Positions 37,601-44,661 of a DNA stretch of 64,000 nucleotides are shown here, piece after piece. The DNA is from Polyangia bacterium (lineage in GTDB: Bacteria; Myxococcota_A; Polyangia; Fen-1088). Position 1 is the stretch's first letter. Each line of letters begins with the position of its first letter. The notes below the pieces were generated by a model. That model saw only the letters and a program-made list of their open reading frames with translations, was not told the DNA's origin and ran no database searches. The stretch lies in contig DATATI010000039.1 of the NCBI GenBank assembly GCA_036268875.1, positions 1-64,000 of the forward strand. Direction: 5' to 3'. Both the position numbers and the translations under genes were made by a program.

Positions 37601-39013
37601 GAACGCGACGGCGCGCTGACCGAAGTGGTGCGCGCGCACCTGCACCTGGTCGGCCCGACGACGGTCACGCGTTTGGCCGCGCGATTGGATGTCCCGGCGT
37701 CCGACCTGGAAGCCGCGCTCGCCCGCGTCGAGATGGAAGGCGGCGTCCTGCGCGGGCAATTCAACCCTGAGATTGGCGCTGGTGAGCTGCAATGGTGTGA
37801 TCGCAGGCTGCTGGCCCGGATCAACCGCCGCATGCTGGACGGCCTGCGCCGTGAGATCGAACCGGCGACGACGGCCGAATATCTGCGCTTCTTGCTGGGC
37901 TGGCAACACGTGCGCCCGGGAACGCAGCTGGCCGGACGCGCGGGCCTGGCGCAGGTGGTGGCGCAGCTGCAAGGCTTCGAGCTCGCCGCCGGCGCCTGGG
38001 AACGCGACGTCTTGCCGACGCGGGTGATCGGCTACGATCCGTCGTGGCTTGATGCCCTTTGCCTTTCGGGCGAGGTGGCGTGGGGGCGCCTGGCACCGCG
38101 CGAGGCGGCCAGCGCGCCCAGCCGCGCGGCGCCCATCGCTTTGGTGCAGCGGCGCGATCTGCCGTGGCTTTTGTGCCCGCCACTCGACGACGGCGCCACC
38201 GGTTTGTCGACCGCCGCGCAGGACGTGCTGCGTTTTCTCGGCACCGCCGGGGCCAGCTTCACCGACGAGATCATCCACGGCGCCGGCCGCCTGCGCAGCG
38301 AGGTCGAGGACGCGCTGTGGGAGCTGGTCAGCGCCGGCCGCGTCACCGGCGACGGCTTCGGCGGCTTGCGCGCGTTGATCTCCGCTACCCAATCGCGCGG
38401 CGGCGCCCGCGCCCGCTGGCACGCGCGCTGGACCCGACGCACCGGCGGTCCGGTCGGCGCCGGCCGCTGGGCCTTGCTGCGCGCCCCGAACCGTCCGTCG
38501 TCCGACACTGACAGCGACAGCGTCACCGACAGCGAGGATCTGCACGAAGCCTTCGCCCGCCAGTACATCAAACGATATGGCGTGGTCCTGCGCGACGTGC
38601 TGGCCCGCGAGCCGCACGCGCCCGCCTGGCGCGATCTGCTGAAGGTCTACCGGCGCCTGGAGATGCGCGGCGAGCTGCGCGGCGGACGCCTGGTGGGCGG
38701 TTTCGTCGGCGAGCAATTCGCCGCCCCCGAAGCCGTGGAAGCCTTGCGCGCCGTGCGCCGGCAATCGGCCCACGCCAAGGACGGCCAGCCGCTGCCGGGC
38801 GAGGTGGTGCGCTTGTCCGCCTGCGATCCGCTGAATCTGGTCGGCGTCGTGACGCCGGGCCCGCGCGTGCCGGCCACCCTGGCCAACACCGTCACCTTCC
38901 GCGATGGCGTCCCCGAGGCTGTCTTTCCCGAGCCGGCCTTTGCTGTACAATCGCCCGGCGTGACTTATCAAGCGATCGCTCCGGCCGGGTCCGGGCTGCA
39001 CGACGAGCTGTGA
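34673..39013 (+). CDS. lhr: Large helicase-related protein Lhr
   Basis: The 1446-residue superfamily-2 helicase shows Walker A APTGSGKTLAAF (Lys44), DEIH box VIVDEIHAVAADKRG, motif III LSATVNP, motif IV STIVFVNTRR, VAAHHGSLSRERR, and motif VI GLQRIGRSGH. The Lhr-core extends to about residue 900 with the winged-helix and beta-barrel parts, followed by a C-terminal Lhr region of about 500 residues. Lhr is a 3'-5' ATP-dependent DNA translocase and helicase active on forks and RNA:DNA hybrids; mycobacterial Lhr is DNA-damage-induced. It lies behind a 16-bp palindrome and overlaps the following PAS-GGDEF gene by 4 bases (GTGA). Confidence 0.95.
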   Translation: MFHPVVSAWLSRKFEGPTPAQEKAWPLIADGRDVLVTAPTGSGKTLAAFLACLDRLIVEAMDHDGVLPDRTAILYVSPLKALSNDIRRNLEEPLAELRDLAVVLGYPAPPIRTAVRTGDTTARERREMTRRSPHVLVTTPESLYILLTSDSGRKGLRDVRTVIVDEIHAVAADKRGAHLALSLERLEALVTGAGGQLQRLGLSATVNPLSVAGHLLCGAGRPQPTVVDVGQRRDLDLGIEVLQDELGAVCTNEQWGEIYDRLADLARAHRSTIVFVNTRRLVERLAHHLGERLGENVVAAHHGSLSRERRHKAERRLKDGELKLVVATASLELGLDVGAVDLACLVGSPRSIATGLQRIGRSGHALQATPKGRLFPLTRDQLVECAALVRAARRAQIDAIALRDAPLDVLAQQIVAACSCEDWDEDALYAVCKKAAPYAHLERAQFDQIVDMLSEGIATSRGRSGAMLHRDAVARRLRGRRGARLGALTSGGAIPDNANYNVLLEPEGTLIGTLDEDFAIETLAGDVILLGNSSWRVRRVEAGVVRVEDAAGAPPTIPFWLGEGPARTRELSAEVAVLREEAVIPTPADAPAAREAVLTSLMQSCALDRRGADLVRDYLRAGQAVLGAVPTQTRLIAERFFDEGGGMQLVIHAPFGGRINRAWGMALRKKFCRSFDFELQAAATDDGIVLSLGAQHSFPLEVVFQMVRPDDVDETLTQAALQAPMFETRWRWNAMRALALLRHQGGRRVPPQIQRMRAQDLIAAVFPAQLGCQDNHGGGAIEVPDHPLVRETVRDCLTEAMDAAGLRAMLTDLLAGRIETICRDVVEPSVFSHEILNANPYAFLDDAPLEERRTRAVAVRRGLPADVADRIGGLDPERIAEVVAEAQPDLRGADELHDLLLDLGGLPEALAVARGWEPFFAELVDARRAARLLGGPGDVPLWVAAERRSLAATVWPGRAFSPDVVEPPARRAPVWTERDGALTEVVRAHLHLVGPTTVTRLAARLDVPASDLEAALARVEMEGGVLRGQFNPEIGAGELQWCDRRLLARINRRMLDGLRREIEPATTAEYLRFLLGWQHVRPGTQLAGRAGLAQVVAQLQGFELAAGAWERDVLPTRVIGYDPSWLDALCLSGEVAWGRLAPREAASAPSRAAPIALVQRRDLPWLLCPPLDDGATGLSTAAQDVLRFLGTAGASFTDEIIHGAGRLRSEVEDALWELVSAGRVTGDGFGGLRALISATQSRGGARARWHARWTRRTGGPVGAGRWALLRAPNRPSSDTDSDSVTDSEDLHEAFARQYIKRYGVVLRDVLAREPHAPAWRDLLKVYRRLEMRGELRGGRLVGGFVGEQFAAPEAVEALRAVRRQSAHAKDGQPLPGEVVRLSACDPLNLVGVVTPGPRVPATLANTVTFRDGVPEAVFPEPAFAVQSPGVTYQAIAPAGSGLHDEL

Positions 39014-39945
39014 GCGCCGGCGCGCACGCCGACGGCCCCGATGCGCGGCTGCTAGAGTCCGCGCTGGCCCTCGTCGCCGACGCCGTCTTCATCACCGACG
39101 GCGCCGGCCATGTCACCTTCGCCAACGCCGCCTTTGGCAAGCTTTACGGTTACGACCAGCGCCAGGCCGGCAATCTGCCCGTCAGCGCCCTGGGGCCGCA
39201 CGAGATCGCCGGCGAGACCGTGCACCGGGCGCGCGACGGTCGGGAGATTCCCGTGCGACTGATCCGGACGCCGACCGGCGCGGCGGGCGATCGGGCTGGC
39301 TGGATCTACGTCGCCCATGATCTCAGCCTAGCGCGCCGCCAAGACGACGCCCTTCGCCGCGCCGAAGAAGCGCTCGCCGCCCAGCGCGCCGCCCTTCAAG
39401 AGCTGGCCGTGCGCGACGAGCTGACCGGCCTTTACAACCACAAAGAGATGCAGCGCCTGCTGGCCGAAGAGGTCGGCCGCGGCCGTCGCTACCGCCGGCC
39501 ATTGTCGTTGCTGCGCCTCGAGGTCGACGGCTTTCGCGACCGCGTCGCGGCTCAACACGGCGAGCGTGCCGCCGACGCCGTCCTGCGCGCCATCGCCGAG
39601 CTCTTGCGCACCAACTTGCGCCCCATCGATCGCCCGGCGCGCTTCACCGGCGACGAACTGGCCGTGATCCTGCCTGACACTTACGCCACCGACGCCGTGC
39701 AAGTTGCCGAACGCCTGCGGTCCCTGGTCGCCGCGCTGTCGACGCCGGTGATCACCGACGGTCGCGAGGGCCAGAACAAGAAGACGTTGAAGGTGACCTT
39801 AAGCCTGGGCGTCGCCGGCCTGAACGAATCAGAAGGCTCCAGCGACCAACTGATCCGCGCCGCCGGCTATGCCCTGGGCGAAGCGAAAGGCCGCGGCCAG
39901 AACTGCGTCGTCACCTTCGTCGACCTGGGCGTCAAGAACGACTAG
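39010..39945 (+). CDS. PAS-GGDEF protein with degenerate cyclase site
   Basis: The GTG start overlaps the lhr stop, so translation is probably coupled. The 311-residue protein has a PAS domain at 14-105 (LVADAVFITDGAGHVTFANAAFGKLYGY), a short coiled coil (105-135) and a GGDEF-fold domain (135-305). DELTGLYNHKEM is intact, but the metal-binding strand reads EVDGF instead of DIDHF and the active loop is TGDEL instead of GGDEF. The RxxD I-site (RPID) is kept at the standard spacing. Loss of catalysis with a kept I-site is the pattern of c-di-GMP receptor proteins (such as PopA). The link to helicase function is inference. Confidence 0.85.
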   Translation: MSAGAHADGPDARLLESALALVADAVFITDGAGHVTFANAAFGKLYGYDQRQAGNLPVSALGPHEIAGETVHRARDGREIPVRLIRTPTGAAGDRAGWIYVAHDLSLARRQDDALRRAEEALAAQRAALQELAVRDELTGLYNHKEMQRLLAEEVGRGRRYRRPLSLLRLEVDGFRDRVAAQHGERAADAVLRAIAELLRTNLRPIDRPARFTGDELAVILPDTYATDAVQVAERLRSLVAALSTPVITDGREGQNKKTLKVTLSLGVAGLNESEGSSDQLIRAAGYALGEAKGRGQNCVVTFVDLGVKND

Positions 39946-39958
39946 CCGAGCGCGCGCT

Positions 39959-41191
39959 TTATTCGTCGCTGTCGTCCTTCATTCCGTGCAACAGACGGGC
40001 CTTCACCCGGGTGAACTGCCGTTCTTTGTAATGCTCGTGGCTGTTCTCGCCGCTCTCGTTCAGCTCAGCGGTGCGGGCGTCGATGATCTGGAACTCGGTG
40101 AGGACGAAGACCACCGTGCCATAGTCGGCGAACAGTGGATCGCCGGGCGGGCGGGCAATGAAGCGATCGATGCGCACCGGTAGATCAGCGACGAAGTTGA
40201 TCACCCGATAGCCGGGGCCAGAAAATTCATTCTGCGGCGACGGCTTCTTGTCGGCGGCCACGGCGGCCAGATCCAGCACGTCAGGCAGGAACTTGGCCAG
40301 GGCCGGCGAGCGCGACAGGGTCTCGCGCACCTTGATGACGTCGTTCACCGACTGTCCCGGGATGACATAGTTGAACGGAACCAGCCGCTGCACCACCTCG
40401 CGCAGCACGAACAAAAGCTGCTCTTCCGAATTGGTGATCATGCGAAAACGCAGCTTGTCGTAGACGTCGGCGGCGATGGATTCCTTCTTGGCCAAGAGCT
40501 TGGTGATCAGGCTGTCGGCGTGCTTGCGGCTCCATTCGAACTCGACCACCTGGCAACCGACACTCTTCACTTCTTCGACGGTACGCAGAACCTTGTCCTC
40601 GACCAGGTGAAAGATCTGGTCGCCTGATACCGCCAGCTTGGTCAAAAGCTCGCGTCCCGCCAGGTGATGCATGACGTGCATGACTTTGAGGACCACGCAG
40701 GCCTGAGTCCGGCGTTTGCCCTTTTGCGAGGCGATGAGCAGCAGATCTTGCGGCGGCACGCCGCTGGCGATCTCCTCGGGGATCTGAAAGCCCAGGTGCC
40801 GCTCGAGGTACTCGACGGCCTGCTCGCGCAGGGCCGCCAGGCGTCGCATGTCATCTTCATCGCGCGGGTCCATCTCGTTGACGCGCAGAAAGCGCTCGAC
40901 CTCGGCGCGATCGGTGAAATACAGCCGGTGCCAATCAATGACCGACCCGCCCCGGAGGAGGTTCCGGATGGCGGTCAGATCCGCCAGGGTGAAGTCTTCG
41001 TAGCGAACTTTGCGAACCGGGGATGGCGGTGCGCCGGGGGGATGCGGCTCGGCCGACGGCGCAGCGTTCGCGGCGTTTGTCGCGGGCGGTTCCAAGCGTC
41101 TCTCTTTTCCGCCGCGCGCTGCGGGGGAAACCGCGCCGGCAGAGGCGAGTCTAGGACTGCACCGCAAACCAGAGCAAGGAGAACGCTTCAA
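39959..41191 (-). CDS. TIGR04552-like protein with RelA/SpoT-like nucleotidyltransferase fold
   Basis: The 410-residue frame opens at a TTG; the conserved part begins near residue 60 (VRYEDFTLADLTAIRNLL), so the real start may be later. I recognise the family as TIGR04552 from memory. The C-terminal half reads like a diverged (p)ppGpp synthetase: KKESIAADVYDKLRFRMI (compare DxxGxR, Asp245), NDVI, GYRVINFVADL (compare GYxSxH, Tyr328, His replaced by Asn), and TEFQIIDARTAELNE...SHEHYKE (compare EvQIRT...AE...HxxYK, Glu366). Whether it makes any nucleotide is unknown. A candidate promoter lies about 130 bases upstream. The 3' end faces the PAS-GGDEF gene, 13 bases away. Confidence 0.75.
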   Translation of the reverse strand: MKRSPCSGLRCSPRLASAGAVSPAARGGKERRLEPPATNAANAAPSAEPHPPGAPPSPVRKVRYEDFTLADLTAIRNLLRGGSVIDWHRLYFTDRAEVERFLRVNEMDPRDEDDMRRLAALREQAVEYLERHLGFQIPEEIASGVPPQDLLLIASQKGKRRTQACVVLKVMHVMHHLAGRELLTKLAVSGDQIFHLVEDKVLRTVEEVKSVGCQVVEFEWSRKHADSLITKLLAKKESIAADVYDKLRFRMITNSEEQLLFVLREVVQRLVPFNYVIPGQSVNDVIKVRETLSRSPALAKFLPDVLDLAAVAADKKPSPQNEFSGPGYRVINFVADLPVRIDRFIARPPGDPLFADYGTVVFVLTEFQIIDARTAELNESGENSHEHYKERQFTRVKARLLHGMKDDSDE

Positions 41192-41319
41192 CCGGCTAAT
41201 TCATTTTACCTTTTGGGACGCGAAGGGGCCGGCTGAGAGAAACCGTTGCCCAAAACAGGGCACCGGCGAAAAGGGCCATGGAAAGACAGCCAATGACGGA
41301 AATCATGGTCTTGGATGAC

Positions 41320-41348
41320 ACTATCCTACCTGTAGGTTTTTCTGTCAA
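41320..41348 (-). promoter_or_regulatory. Sigma-70-like promoter for the TIGR04552-like gene, inverted repeat in spacer
   Basis: On the minus strand TTGACA (41343-41348) and GATAGT (41320-41325) are separated by 17 bases. The spacer contains the inverted repeat CCTACCTGTAGG (41325-41336). An operator lying between -35 and -10 suggests tight control, for example by a repressor or a spacer-distorting activator. Confidence 0.5.
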
Positions 41349-41436
41349 GATTGGGCGCCGCAAAAAGCGACCATTGGTCGGCACGGCTGACAGGGGATGC
41401 CGTCAGGTGCTGCTTGGATTACGATCCGGACGCGCC

Positions 41437-42513
41437 ATGCTTTTCCGCGGGCCCGTCACGCTGATCTTGCTGGCTGCCGCCGCCACCGCGACGGTCGCGG
41501 GGGGTGCGATGGCCGCCGACCCGGGGTCGGCCAGCGTGGCGTTCGACGAAGCGCAGGCCTTAAGCGCCGCCCAGCGTCCGGCCGACGCGGCGGCCAAGCT
41601 GGACCGGGCGGTGGCGATGGACCCGACCTTCGCCGACGCCTGGTTCGCCCTCGGCGTGGCCCGCCGCCGGGTCGGCCAGTGCCCGTTGGCCGTCACCGCC
41701 TATCGTCGCTACGCCGAGCTCCGGCCGACAGAGGGCGAACCATATTACGGCATGGGCCTCTGTCTGCGATCGATGGGCGATCGGCGCGCCGCCATCGACG
41801 CGATGGAAAAATATCTGGCCCTGGAGCAGCGGCCGTCGGCGCAAAAGTGGACCGACAACGCTCGGGCGGTGGTCAGCGCGTTGCGCGCCGAAGAGAAACC
41901 GACGCCCGCCATGGCGCCTTTGCCGTCGCCGCCCGCGCCGCCGCCCACGCAACCGCCCGCGCCGTCGCCGCCGGCGGTTCCACCGCCGACGTCGCTGCCG
42001 ACCATCCCGCCCGCGCCCAGCCCAGCCGCAGGCATCTACGCCGACGCGCAAAGCCTGCGCGACAGCAGCCGCATCGAAGACGCCATCGCCCGTTTTCAAC
42101 AAGCCATCGCCATCGACCCGAACCTCATGCCAGCGCGAGCGGCGCTGGGTGAATTGCTGCTGAAGATTCGCCGCGACGATCAAGCGGTGGCGGTTTTCCA
42201 AGCAGCCGTGCGCCAGAATCCGGGTTACGCGCTGGCCTGGTACAACCTCGGCTTCACCCTGCGCGAGCTCGGCCGCTGGCCGGCGGCGATCGACGCCTAT
42301 CAGGCGTATATCAAGTTGCGGCCGACCGATCCGGATCCCTACTACGGCCTTGGCCGTGCCCTGCAACGCCTGGGACGCGGCGACGACGCGCGCATCGCTT
42401 TCCAGACGTACCTTTCGCTGGAAAAACGGCCCAGCGAAGACAAGTGGGTCAAGCAAGCGCAGGCAGCGCTGATCGAGCTGGGCGCACCCGCCCCGGCCGG
42501 CGGCGTCCGCTAA
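41437..42513 (+). CDS. Secreted TPR-repeat protein
   Basis: I choose the ATG at 41437 because it gives a clean signal peptide (MLFRGPVTLILLAAAATAT, cleavage near AMAADPG); the frame is open another 53 codons upstream without sense. The 358-residue product has TPR repeats at about 30-150 (AVAMDPTFADAWFALGVARR, CPLAVTAYRRYAELRPT), a Pro-rich linker (about 160-200), then a second TPR set (220-350; AIAIDPNLMPARAALGELLL, AVRQNPGYALAWYNLGF). Each set ends with a similar YLxLExRPSxxKW motif, so the halves are duplicated. Likely a periplasmic protein-protein adaptor. It converges with the UbiB-like gene. Confidence 0.8.
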   Translation: MLFRGPVTLILLAAAATATVAGGAMAADPGSASVAFDEAQALSAAQRPADAAAKLDRAVAMDPTFADAWFALGVARRRVGQCPLAVTAYRRYAELRPTEGEPYYGMGLCLRSMGDRRAAIDAMEKYLALEQRPSAQKWTDNARAVVSALRAEEKPTPAMAPLPSPPAPPPTQPPAPSPPAVPPPTSLPTIPPAPSPAAGIYADAQSLRDSSRIEDAIARFQQAIAIDPNLMPARAALGELLLKIRRDDQAVAVFQAAVRQNPGYALAWYNLGFTLRELGRWPAAIDAYQAYIKLRPTDPDPYYGLGRALQRLGRGDDARIAFQTYLSLEKRPSEDKWVKQAQAALIELGAPAPAGGVR

Positions 42514-44192
42514 CGGCGACGGCCCGGGCGGCCGGCTAGCCACGAGAAGAAAAGCAGCACGCCGCAGAACGCGGCGGCCACCGTCGCCAGCATTTTCGCG
42601 CGGGGCTGTCCGCGGCCGTCGAAGACCACGGCCAGGGTGGTCGCGGTGGCGCCGACGACGCCCCACAAAAGCTGCTGGCCAGCGTGGTACAGCATGCGGG
42701 CGTTGTCGTCGACGTTCTTGAGGCGGATCTCCAGCTGCCCGCGCAGCGCCCGATCCATGAACCGCTGCAGCTCGCCGGGCAGCGACAGCGCGGCCAGAGC
42801 CATCTCGCGCGACGCCTCGACCACCACCTCGGACCATTGCTTGCGCTCGCCGAGCAGGAAATGTTGCAAATACGGTTCAATAACCGTGCTGGGATTCATC
42901 TCTGGATCCAGCGTGGTGCAGACCCCCAGCAAGAGCAGCAGCGTGCGTTCCAGCAGGATCCATTCTTTCGGGATGTGAAAGGCGTCGCGCAGATCCGCCA
43001 GGCTGACGTTGAGATCGCGCAGATCCAGCAGGCTGGCGATGCCGCTGTTCGGTTCGAACTTCAGATCTTTCAGCGAGAAACCTTCGATGGAAATCTGCGC
43101 CCGCATCTTCTCGTGAAAGTAATGCACGACGCGGTCGAAGACCTCCGGGTCGGCCCGGCGAGAGATGAAGCCCATCTCTTTCATGGCCGCGACAATGCGG
43201 GTCGAGTCGCGGGTCATCGCCCCTTGCACGAACATCATCATCCCGCGCCGCATGGTCTCCGACACCCGGGCGGTGGCGCCGAAGTCCAGGAAGACGATGG
43301 TCGGCAGGGCGCTGTCGTTGTCCTGGGCGGGCGCCTGCAGCAGCAAATTCCCCGGGTGTGGATCGGCGTGATAAAGGCCGTCGACGAAGATCTGCTGGCA
43401 GTAGGCTTCGACGCAGAGGCGGGCGGCCTGGCGGCGATCGATCTTCTTGGCGGCCAGACCCTCGCTGTCGCTCACCTTCACGCCGTGCATCCATTCGGTG
43501 GTCAGAACCCGCGCCGTGGAGAACTCCGGCATCACGCGTGGGAAGCGGACGTTCGGCCGTCCCATAAAGTTGGCGCTGATGCGCTGGATGGCCGCCGCCT
43601 CCAGCCGAAAATCCAGTTCGGCCAGGACCATCTCGCGGATCTCGCCGTAGATGGTGTCGAAGCCATAGTCGGGCATGAACCAGCGCAGGACGCCGAAGAT
43701 GCGTTTCAGCGCTTTCAGGTCGGTGCGGACGGTCTCCTCGATGTCGGGGTACTGGACCTTCACCGCCACGCGGTCGCCCGAGGGCAGGCGGGCGATGTGC
43801 ACCTGACCGATCGAGGCCGACGCGACCGGCTGGCGCGCGAATTCGTTGAAGACCTGGTCGGGCGAGCGGCCAAATTCCTCGCGCACGCGGGTCTCGATGT
43901 CTTCGTAGGGGCGTGGCGGAACCTGGTCTTGCAGGCGGCGAAGCTCCTCGCGAAAGGCGTCGGGCAGAAAGTTGGCCATGATGCTGATGAGTTGGCCGAC
44001 CTTGATGAAGAGCCCCCCCAGACGAATGATCGCCGCTTCGATGCGGCGGGCGTTGCGCTGGTGCTTCTGCAGCGTCACCCGCGCCAGGGAATCGGCGTTG
44101 CGAAAACGCCGCGACACCGCCAGGCCCAGATACGAAACCACCACCTGCGCGGTGACGAAGTAAGCGGTGAGCAGGCGCGAGCGACGGGCCAC
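42510..44192 (-). CDS. ABC1/UbiB-family atypical kinase (AarF-like)
   Basis: I take a GTG at 44192 (VARRSRLLTAYFVTAQ), since upstream sequence overlaps the divergent gene and is not UbiB-like. The 560-residue protein has the UbiB marks: KVGQLISIMANFLPD (KxGQ motif), ASASIGQVH Ala-rich loop, Lys in VAVKVQYP, HADPHPGNLL and FLDFGAT. C-terminal hydrophobic helices (LLWGVVGATATTLAVVF, ATVAAAFCGVLLFFSWL) anchor it in the membrane. UbiB proteins support ubiquinone or isoprenoid-lipid metabolism and have ATPase activity. No ubi genes are adjacent, so the precise role is open. Confidence 0.9.
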   Translation of the reverse strand: MARRSRLLTAYFVTAQVVVSYLGLAVSRRFRNADSLARVTLQKHQRNARRIEAAIIRLGGLFIKVGQLISIMANFLPDAFREELRRLQDQVPPRPYEDIETRVREEFGRSPDQVFNEFARQPVASASIGQVHIARLPSGDRVAVKVQYPDIEETVRTDLKALKRIFGVLRWFMPDYGFDTIYGEIREMVLAELDFRLEAAAIQRISANFMGRPNVRFPRVMPEFSTARVLTTEWMHGVKVSDSEGLAAKKIDRRQAARLCVEAYCQQIFVDGLYHADPHPGNLLLQAPAQDNDSALPTIVFLDFGATARVSETMRRGMMMFVQGAMTRDSTRIVAAMKEMGFISRRADPEVFDRVVHYFHEKMRAQISIEGFSLKDLKFEPNSGIASLLDLRDLNVSLADLRDAFHIPKEWILLERTLLLLLGVCTTLDPEMNPSTVIEPYLQHFLLGERKQWSEVVVEASREMALAALSLPGELQRFMDRALRGQLEIRLKNVDDNARMLYHAGQQLLWGVVGATATTLAVVFDGRGQPRAKMLATVAAAFCGVLLFFSWLAGRPGRRR

Positions 44193-44231
44193 GGTCTGGC
44201 GGAGAATAGCCCAGAGCGCTAACCTTCGCTT

Positions 44232-44633
44232 ATGGATGAACGGCGCAAGACCGGCGAGGTCGTTCCTCTGGAAGCGCCACCCACCGACGAGAGCGGCGGG
44301 CCGCACGCGACCAGTGACGGACCCGCGACTGGTGCCGAGGATCGCACCGGCGGCGATCGCCTGGAGCGCGATCGGGGCCTCAGCGATTTCGTGCGCCGGG
44401 CGGTTTCGGCGGGCGTGGGCGCCGCCAGCCGGTCCAAGGACGACATCATGCGGGTGGCGGCCGGCGAGATGCGTTCGTGGCTGGAACACCTCGACTTCAA
44501 CAACGAGCTTTTGAAGACGCTGTCAAAGATGGTCATCGAGGTGAAGACGGAGATCCGTTTTCGCCCGACGGACGACGGCAAGATCGTGCCCGACACCGTC
44601 AACGACGTGAAGGTCAAGCCGAGCAAGCCGTAG
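44232..44633 (+). CDS. Small soluble protein, unknown function
   Basis: The 133-residue protein has a disordered, charged first 45 residues and a compact C-terminal half (about 48-130) predicted to be helical, then a beta-hairpin (LSDFVRRAVSAGVGAAS, MRSWLEHLDFNNELLKTL, MVIEVKTEIRFRPTDD, VNDVKVKPSKP). The pattern looks like a conserved myxobacterial hypothetical protein, but I cannot name a family. It is divergent from the UbiB-like gene, with about 40 bases between starts, and converges with the GAF-GGDEF gene. Confidence 0.6.
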   Translation: MDERRKTGEVVPLEAPPTDESGGPHATSDGPATGAEDRTGGDRLERDRGLSDFVRRAVSAGVGAASRSKDDIMRVAAGEMRSWLEHLDFNNELLKTLSKMVIEVKTEIRFRPTDDGKIVPDTVNDVKVKPSKP

Positions 44634-44661
44634 GGCCCGGAACTGTCGCGCGCGGCGACCG

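Noticed and set aside
36269-39001. 910-codon minus-strand open frame
   Set aside because: Antisense to lhr, whose helicase motifs are unmistakable; the frame is a codon-bias shadow.
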